Position numbers and translations under genes: made by a program. 64,000 nt of DNA from Parietaria judaica (taxonomy: Eukaryota; Streptophyta; Magnoliopsida; Rosales; Urticaceae), in assembly GCA_954871525.1 (NCBI GenBank), contig OX940861.1, positions 34,361,201 to 34,425,200 on the forward strand, in the 5' to 3' direction. Below are positions 58,601 through 64,000 of the stretch, piece by piece. The notes beneath the pieces are model-generated. The model saw only the letters and a list, made by a program, of their open reading frames with translations, was not told the DNA's origin and did not search any database. Each line of letters opens with the position of its first letter. Position 1 is the first letter of the stretch.

Positions 58601-60238
58601 ATCGGTTATGATTTTACCGTCGAATATCGCGCCGGGTCGTTGAACAAGGTTGCCGACGCCCTTTCTCGCCGCGACGAGGATACCGATAGCGGGAAATGCG
58701 TGTTACACGCCCTCGGCATCGGAGGCCCGAGTTTCCTCTCTCTTTTGCGCCGGGAAGTGGCCGATTCGACCGAGTCCCAAGCTCTCCGCACGCGAGTCGA
58801 AGCGGGGGACGCTCTACCATGTTGGTCCTACCGGGACGGTCTCCTTTACTACAAAGGTCGCTTATACATAGGTGAGTCTTCCTCGTTGATTCCGGATATT
58901 ATCGAAGCTTTTCATTTCCTTGGCCACGAAGGGGTCCAAAAGACTATGGCGCGTATCCGGAAGGATTTCTTTTGGAAGGGATGGAAAAGTTCGGTTCAAG
59001 ACTTTGTGCGCAAGTGCCAAACTTGCCAACGAAACAAATGGGAGGCATTACAACCGCCCGGGCTTTTACAACCTCTTCCGGTTCCGGACCAAGTTTGGAA
59101 AGATATCTCGATGGACTTTGTCGAAGCCCTTCCAAAGGCTCATGGAAAAAGCGTCATTCTTGTCGTGGTCGACCGCTTCTCGAAGTATGCCCATTTTATA
59201 CCATTGAGCCACCCGTTCACTGCGTCGTCCGTGGCGAATGCTTTCTTTCGCGAGATTGTTCGCCTCCACGGGTTTCCGGCGTCGATTGTCTCCGACCGGG
59301 ACAAGGTGTTTCGTAGTACTTTTTGGCGCAAGCTATTCCGCTTGGCGGGAACGGACCTTCATTTCTCGTCGGCTTTCCACCCACAATCGGACGGCCAAAC
59401 CGAGGTTGTGAACCGTACCCTCGAGATGTACCTTCGTTGCACGACGGGCCAACACCCTCGCAAGTGGTTAGAATGGCTACCTTGGATTGAGTTTGTGTAC
59501 AACACCTCTTTCCATTCGAGCCTCAAGACGTCCCCCTTTCACGTGGTCTACGGGCGCGAACCTCCGCGCCTCTTGGACTATACCCCGGGCGCTACCCAAG
59601 TCGACGATCTTGACACCGCTCTCGGCCACCGAAAAGTGTTCATCGGTGAAGTACGTACTCGCCTCTTGGAGGCCCAAAACCGGATGAAGGCGATCTACGA
59701 CGGCAAACATCGCCATGTGGAATTTTCGGTTGGGGATTTGGTTTGGTTGAAACTTCAACCGTACCGCCAACTCTCGGCGGCTCGTTCGGCCTTCACCACA
59801 CTCTCCCCCCGTTTCTATGGACACTTTGAGGTCATTGGCCGAGTGGGTTCGGTCTCATACCGCTTGAAGCTTCCGCTGGAGAGCCGTATCCACAATGTCT
59901 TCCACGTGTCTCTTCTCAAGGGTCACAAGGGAGTTCCTCCGTCACCCCCGGCAAACCTTCCATCGGTTTTTGAAGGCCGCACTCTAGCGGAGACCCCCGT
60001 GAAGCTACTCCGGGCACGGACTAGGCTTGGCGAACGCGAGGTGCTCGTTCAATGGGCGAATGGAGGCCCCGAATCTGCGACGTGGGAAAAGTCCGCTATT
60101 CTCGTGGAAGCCTTCCCGGAATTCGAGCTTGAGGACAAGCTCGTAGCGGAGGAGAGGAGTAATGACACGGGTTCCCGCTTCGGGATTACGTACCAACGCC
60201 GAAAGATTGTCACCAACGCAGCATCAACGAGTGGCTAA
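55589..60238 (+). CDS. Ty3/gypsy Gag-Pol polyprotein
   Basis: 1549 aa, no internal stop. Domains in order: Gag (about 105-255, ITFDGEPGTDPSKWL, then RLSWREFKEHIIDRF); zinc knuckle CFNC-x7-HVC (about 337-350); aspartic protease LLDTGSTHNFI (about 410); reverse transcriptase (about 620-800, WRFCIDFRELN, FFDDILIYS); RNase H (about 915, VECDASGTGIGAVLQQ); integrase zinc finger (HFLGHEG to CQTC, about 1110-1147); integrase core with Asp in DISMDFVEAL, Asp in VSDRDKVF and Glu in GQTEVVNRT; and a C-terminal chromodomain-like segment (EVLVQWANGGPESATWE, about 1480), which marks chromoviruses and can direct insertion to chromatin marks. The last 25 codons lie in the 3' LTR. It encodes particle formation, reverse transcription and integration; the gag frameshift upstream probably disables this copy. 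Confidence 0.93.
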   Translation: MTNSRRNEDVRFVEERMLRNQGQIDGARRVEEERRLASNRVAPKRRAYSEEGPWGNGTRKTASEGYFGVDTGGAWPVRPIGRRDVSDREDDYNRGRPPQEFSRGELITFDGEPGTDPSKWLKKCEDHFDDQRIYDDDSKVRQARGALIETAREWYDNVRHLVEDRLSWREFKEHIIDRFGLPELSNPLGELTHLWCTGSVDIYCKSFEQLCNKSHKLPSHIQIWQFCAGLSNELRRVVEYHKPETVFSAMKLARNNEYQVPPDRGPRSFGGYTAPIPLRDSSRAESHYPRAPRDNQVNQPGPQTTPRTNDVKAAPAKKVWKRLTGPEMIERRKQNLCFNCDDLFTVGHVCKPVLFYIRPLEASDATEFEEDFTEEEFASASISECALIGKVTVKTFQVRNTIMGKQGWTLLDTGSTHNFIKKSFVEESGLPMLWKPGLSVELPNGGRLLIEGYCKGVPMSIQGHEFRVNCFVISLEGFDIILGMTWHNALGRVLWDGGALTVSFTEGGKEVVWISEAASKDDAPRLNQIGDGEAGLEAWFDDAEEIFMTGTPERNTDIESAKIRKNEKIALWMLENGGYETVLGRLLTEFEDVFAAPNGLPPPRRCDHHIRLLTGTDPVAVRPYRYPHIQKDEIERQCEEMLRSGIIRRSTWPFSSPVLLVKKSDGTWRFCIDFRELNKVTVKDKFPIPVVDELLDELHGAKYFTKLDLTAGYHQVRMHESDIEKMAFRTHHGHFEFLVMPFGLSNAPSTFQGLMNEVFNDMLRKCVLVFFDDILIYSQTWDKHLSHVRAVFDKCREHKLFLKRSKCFFGKTEVGYLGHVISGDGVRVDDSKVRTVTDWPQPSTPRGFRGFLGLSGYYQKFIRNYGVIAAPLTGLLRRSGFKWDDAATKAFEELKVALSESPVLTLPDFDKTFIVECDASGTGIGAVLQQHGHPIAFFSRKLADRHTKLAAYERELIGLAKAIIHWRPYLWGRRFVIKTDHSSLKFLLEQRLTTSPQIHWISKLIGYDFTVEYRAGSLNKVADALSRRDEDTDSGKCVLHALGIGGPSFLSLLRREVADSTESQALRTRVEAGDALPCWSYRDGLLYYKGRLYIGESSSLIPDIIEAFHFLGHEGVQKTMARIRKDFFWKGWKSSVQDFVRKCQTCQRNKWEALQPPGLLQPLPVPDQVWKDISMDFVEALPKAHGKSVILVVVDRFSKYAHFIPLSHPFTASSVANAFFREIVRLHGFPASIVSDRDKVFRSTFWRKLFRLAGTDLHFSSAFHPQSDGQTEVVNRTLEMYLRCTTGQHPRKWLEWLPWIEFVYNTSFHSSLKTSPFHVVYGREPPRLLDYTPGATQVDDLDTALGHRKVFIGEVRTRLLEAQNRMKAIYDGKHRHVEFSVGDLVWLKLQPYRQLSAARSAFTTLSPRFYGHFEVIGRVGSVSYRLKLPLESRIHNVFHVSLLKGHKGVPPSPPANLPSVFEGRTLAETPVKLLRARTRLGEREVLVQWANGGPESATWEKSAILVEAFPEFELEDKLVAEERSNDTGSRFGITYQRRKIVTNAASTSG
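60146..60162 (+). promoter_or_regulatory. Polypurine tract of the gypsy element
   Basis: CGGAGGAGAGGAGTAA immediately before the 3' LTR, inside the pol frame. Confidence 0.75.
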
Positions 60239-60689
60239 GAGACAACGGAACGGGTCTGTTTTTACGTTTTCTTTTAGTTTTTTCGTGTGGAATAAATTGT
60301 GTGTCGTTTCAGCTTTTGGTCGTTTCGACCAAGCTCCTGTCGTTTGGCTTAAAGTTGTCGTTTTTGGATTTGGTGTCGTTTAGACCCAGCCCCTAGAGTC
60401 TGTCGTTTTGTGGCAGAATCTTGTAGTTTGGAGGGGGTATTAATACCTCAGTTTAATCGAATGAGAGGGGCTTGAATTTACAAACTTAATCCTTCATTAG
60501 GGTTAGGGTTTGTCAGGTGTATTATCAAACCTTCTTCTCGCCTTTTTTCTTCTTCTTCGTGTGAGCTGGGTTGAACTTGCAGGTCCACAACGGCGCGCAG
60601 AGGGAGGAATCGGCGAGGGAGAGCTGTAGGTCAGTTCACGCAGGGAACCTCACCGCCGGTAACTCGTGCAAACGCACGGGCGCATACCA
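60163..60689 (+). repeat. 3' LTR of the gypsy element
   Basis: 527 bp, about 98% identical to the 5' LTR. Its first 76 bases are also the end of the pol frame. Confidence 0.93.
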
Positions 60690-60730
60690 GAGTCTTATTA
60701 CAGTAGATTTACCACTAAGCTAAGCAAATT
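60690..60730 (-). repeat. SINE, 5' head, interrupted by the gypsy element
   Basis: Minus-strand A-box-like TTAGCTTAGTGGTAAAT, then CTGTAATAAGACTC, where the gypsy duplication occurs. The intact second SINE copy at 41630 reads ACAATAAGACTCTT straight through the same point, which supports the join. Confidence 0.75.
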
Positions 60731-61602
60731 TGATTTTTCGAGTTTTAAGTCTTCAACAGCCACAACCCACAACTTTTAATTCTTGTACTCTTTGGTTTGA
60801 TGTTTTTTATTAGCCCAGACATACTTAAAAGTCGAGCTCTCGAAGTGGGACGGGCCGCCCACGGGAGGGCTTGACTGTCGGGTTCAGGGTTCAACCATTC
60901 CGAAGTCAGCTCATGCCCTGGTTTCCCAATTTGTAGTGTTTTTCTAAGCGGACAAAACCCGCCTATCCAGTTTAAGAACGGTCAATTGGTCCCTATTTTT
61001 TTTTATGAATGATTCCATATTTTAAATAAGTCGGGCAAAACAAACCAAAGCCTTTATAATTTAGCATAAGCTCGCCTTCTTGTCTCCAAACTTACAGGGC
61101 ATGTTTTCGGCCCGGTTCTGCTTTCGGTAAAGCTCGGTTATGTTTATCCAAGCAAACCTAATTCATGTCTTAGGCAGCATCGGCTCTCTAGCTAAGCTCG
61201 CCTTACGTCTTCTCTGGACTTATGGCCTTTGGAAAATGGGAAGCTGAACCCGCCTGGTCTTTGAATGCCTCAACCCAATCCCGATTCCCCCTTATTTAAA
61301 GAACGCCTGATTCTCAGGCCAAACCCTGAACCGGACCGGACCAGAGCTGGACTAAAACCGTGTTTCGGTGCCAAAACCTTCACCCTTAAGCGAGAGAGGT
61401 TATTTATTTCTTCTTCCAAATAAATCTTTAAATGGTTCTTATGCTTTAAATTAACAAAGAATCGAATAAATCTATAAGGATTTTATTTTGAACGAAAAAA
61501 TGTGTGACGATTTACCATACGATAAATTAATACAGCAATAAAGAATGTATTTTTAATGTACAATGACTCACCTTGTTTACAGCCTGCAAATATGCACAAA
61601 TC
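60731..61602. other. Intergenic DNA between the gypsy element and NPF copy 2
   Basis: GC-richer than most of the window but with no open frame of note and no recognisable element. The end near 61602 should hold the 3' UTR of NPF copy 2. Confidence 0.5.
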
Positions 61603-63567
61603 TCACGCTGAATCTTTCCTGTAAATGTATGATCTGCTGAAAAACACGAACGCCAAAGCCAGAGCGCTGAGCCCAGCGAGCATCAAGTAGTAGTAATCGA
61701 GATGGGCCCGGTTCAGATTGTTCGAGAACCAGCTGTCCTGACCGGCACCGCTGGTAACTTCCTCAATAACCGAGATCAGAATGCTACTCAAAAAACTCCC
61801 AACCCCGAATATACTAAGGTAAAGGGCGAGACCGACACTTCTCAATTCCGAAGGGACTTGATCGTAAAAAAACTCTTGAAGACCGACCATGATGAACACA
61901 TCGGCAATTCCTGATAATAAGTACTGAGGAGCCAACCACCAAACACTCATTGGCACCGTCGCACCCGGTTTGTCAACAAGGTCAAACTCTTCGGCTATTC
62001 TCAGCCGTTTGATCTCGATCAGCGCCGCAATAATCATGGTGAGAGTGGATATGAGCATCCCGGTTCCGATTCTCTGTAGCATGGTAACGCCGGAAGGTAC
62101 GGCGGAAAGCGCTCTGGCGATGGGGACGAAGAGGCGGTCGTAGATGGGAAGGAAGATGATGATCCCGATCGAGACAAATGATTGGAGCGAAGCCGGTGGG
62201 ATTTCAAACCCTGGTGTTATCGTTCTCTCCATTGTGGCACCTTGCTTTGTGAAGAACGTCGGTATTTGAGCGAACACGATGCCGAAGACCAAGCACATCG
62301 CCCAGATTGGAAAGAGTCGGAGTACGGATTTTACTTCTTCGACTTCGGCGACGCTACAGAGTTTGCTACCGAAGGCCGCGTCTTTTGGTATAAGTAAGGC
62401 TTTGTCAAGGAACCTAATGGACTGGAAGCTCGAGATTACAGAAGTAAAAGACAATAAAAAAAAAACCGCAAATTCCTTACCTGAATTTTCCACTGCTTTT
62501 GTGAGTCAAGACACCCTCAGATTCCTCTCGAATGGTTCGGTTCCGAAACGCCGTAGCAAACACCCTGCCAATGCGCAAAAACGGGCTCTCCTCATCTCGG
62601 CTAATGCTATACCGATACGTTCTGGTTCCAAGCAAGAAGACAACCAAACCAGCAGCCATCACAATGCACGGGATTCCAAACCCGAGAGCCCAACTAATAT
62701 TGTCTTGCACATAGCTCAAGATCACGGTAGCAACCAAGGTACCCGCACACAGACCGAAATACCACCAGTTGAAGAACGAGCTTCTCGCCTTGCACTCTCT
62801 CGGATCTTGCCCGTCGAACTGATCCGCCCCGAAAGCCTGAACACACGGCTTGTGCCCGCTCTGTGCAATGGCCACTATGTATAGCGAAGAGAAAAACAGT
62901 ATCACTTGGAGCACGGAACCAGAAGGCAAAACGGCAGACAGAGACAACAATCCCAGCCCCTGAATGATATAAGCGATTCAATACTTCATTCAGTCGGAAA
63001 ATATAAGTGCAGTTAGTGGATTCAAGTACCAGAATGTATAGCAGTGCAGCTGCGACAATGGTGCGATAGCGCCCGAGAAACGTGTCCGCGAAGAAAGCTC
63101 CCGCGAGCGGCAAGAGCGACGACGCGCCGGCCCAGGCGTTGACATTCGCCGCCGCTGCTGCCGTGGACTGGCCGAGCAGCCCCGTCAGGTAGCTTATGAG
63201 GTTCAACTCAATGCCGGAGAAAGCAAACCTCTCCGCAACTTCCACGCCTTGTACAAACATATCACCGGCGAAGCTCAGTCCAATAAAGCAATTACACACC
63301 GAATTCGCAATACAAATTTGAAGAAAGTTCATCAGAGTTTTGTTGATCAAGCAGAGAAGCTCGATCCAATTTCCGAAACTATACACCAGAATTATGGTGA
63401 AAAAAAAATGAAGAAAGTGATCGGAGATTCTGTGGCTCACCTATGATGAAGCCGGCGGATTTCCATCCGCCGGAAGTTGATCGGAGAACGGGGCGGCCTT
63501 CGTGGTCGACAGCTCCGGCGACGCAGTGGTTCAGCAATGGGGTTTCGTCGTCGTCGTTCAGCGCCAT
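61603..63567 (-). CDS. NRT1/PTR FAMILY (NPF) transporter, copy 2
   Basis: Four minus-strand exons: 63567-63441, 63247-63030, 62959-62481 and 62413-61603, with introns of 193, 70 and 67 bp and the same phases as copy 1. The product is also 544 aa. Start [13 protein letters not shown]. The ExxER motif is present (E45-V-A-E48-R49), but the following residues read FAFSGIELN where copy 1 and most NPFs have FAYYGI. The other signatures ([59 protein letters not shown]) are intact. Exons 2 and 3 are exactly as long as in copy 1, while intron 2 is 242 bp shorter. It is a tandem duplicate in the same orientation. Both frames are open, so both genes look functional. Role as for copy 1: proton-coupled uptake of a small solute, probably NPF5 group; substrate unknown. 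Confidence 0.93.
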
Positions 63568-64000
63568 TGGAATGGAGTCAACTTGGTCACTCACAGTCGC
63601 CACCAGTACAAGGAGGATTATGCAAAGAAAATTATTCAAATCAGATTGATCAAAGTTGCATCTCGGGCTCTAAATCCGAAGGGTTTAATGAAACAGCGGA
63701 AACACTACAATTCAGTAATTACAAAAATAAAAAACCAGTGTTTCGGAATCCGCAAACCGCCCGCAAAATCCAATTTATTGGTATACCGAGGGCGCAGGAC
63801 CGTCCCTCAAGGTATACATTGTAGGCGCCCGCCTAAAATCATTGCTTGATCAACACATTTTAAAAATTTAAACAAAATTATTATTTACTTGTGTACCATT
63901 CCGCTATAAAACGAGTTGAGTACCCGTCGACGCAATTAATTTACGCTTATCGCTATTGGGTGCGTTTGGCACATCTTATTTGGCCCTCTTTTTTATTTTA
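63568..64000. other. Upstream region of NPF copy 2
   Basis: The 5' UTR and promoter of copy 2 should lie here. Near 63810-63835 there is TAGGCGCCCGCCTA, a palindrome often seen at decayed plant hAT ends, and near 63959 GGGTGCGTTTGGCAC, another common MITE terminus. Neither element can be delimited before the window ends. Confidence 0.4.

Larger units (their letters stand above)
54639..60689 (+). mobile_element. Ty3/gypsy (chromovirus-like) retrotransposon, 6.05 kb
   Basis: Two 527-bp LTRs (54639-55165 and 60163-60689), TGACACGGG...CATACCA, are flanked by a perfect 5-bp duplication GAGTC (54634-54638 and 60690-60694). The initiator-Met-type primer site is at 55169. Gag-pol is nearly complete in one frame but separated from the gag N-terminus by a frameshift near 55590-55611. 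I count 11 LTR substitutions (about 2%), so it is older than the copia element. It inserted in a SINE between the two NPF genes. Confidence 0.95.

Noticed and set aside
1..64000. CRISPR arrays, bacterial operons, rRNA genes, organelle inserts
   Set aside because: The repeats seen are transposon termini, LTRs or satellites. No regularly spaced repeats or recognisable rRNA or organelle genes were found.

Overview
The window is plant nuclear DNA, most likely from a dicot. It is AT-rich, its genes have short GT-AG introns, and most of it is plant transposable-element sequence. I can support only three host protein genes: a PATELLIN-type SEC14-GOLD protein (32155-34170, minus) and a tandem pair of NRT1/PTR FAMILY (NPF) transporters (52114-54307 and 61603-63567, both minus, each 544 aa). 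No structural RNA gene, CRISPR array or bacterial feature was seen.

Layout. 1-18.1 kb is a mosaic of non-autonomous elements: a tRNA-derived SINE, several Mutator-like (MULE) MITE/foldback elements sharing one terminal motif and 9-bp target duplications, hAT-like elements with 8-bp duplications (one a three-level nest at 5824-7974), a Helitron-like element (9204-13130) and a possible Pack-MULE (15061-16441). 19.6-29.8 kb is one complete-ended Ty1/copia element with 2.74-kb LTRs and a CCCCC target duplication, sitting in an older LTR-like repeat. It keeps RT-RNase H but lacks recognisable gag, protease and integrase core. In their place it carries a GC-rich island, an array of hairpins, three copies of a structured motif, and a three-exon gene for a small protein with two C-x2-C-x11-C-x2-H motifs. 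30.6-31.1 kb is another MULE-MITE; 32.1-34.2 kb is the patellin gene. 35.6-47.5 kb holds a small hAT element, LTR-like units, a degenerate LINE RNase H fragment, a tandemly duplicated SINE and satellites. 47.5-52.1 kb is AT-rich and nearly featureless. 52.1-63.6 kb is the NPF pair, separated by a 6.05-kb Ty3/gypsy element (54639-60689) that inserted into a SINE.

How the parts relate. The NPF copies share exon structure and length and arose by tandem duplication. The gypsy element lies about 330 bp upstream of the first copy's start codon, so it may have changed that copy's promoter. The patellin gene is independent of them. The best candidate for something undescribed is the interior of the copia element: repeated structured RNA motifs plus a sense-strand, intron-containing zinc-finger-like gene in a retrotransposon that lacks its own gag and integrase.
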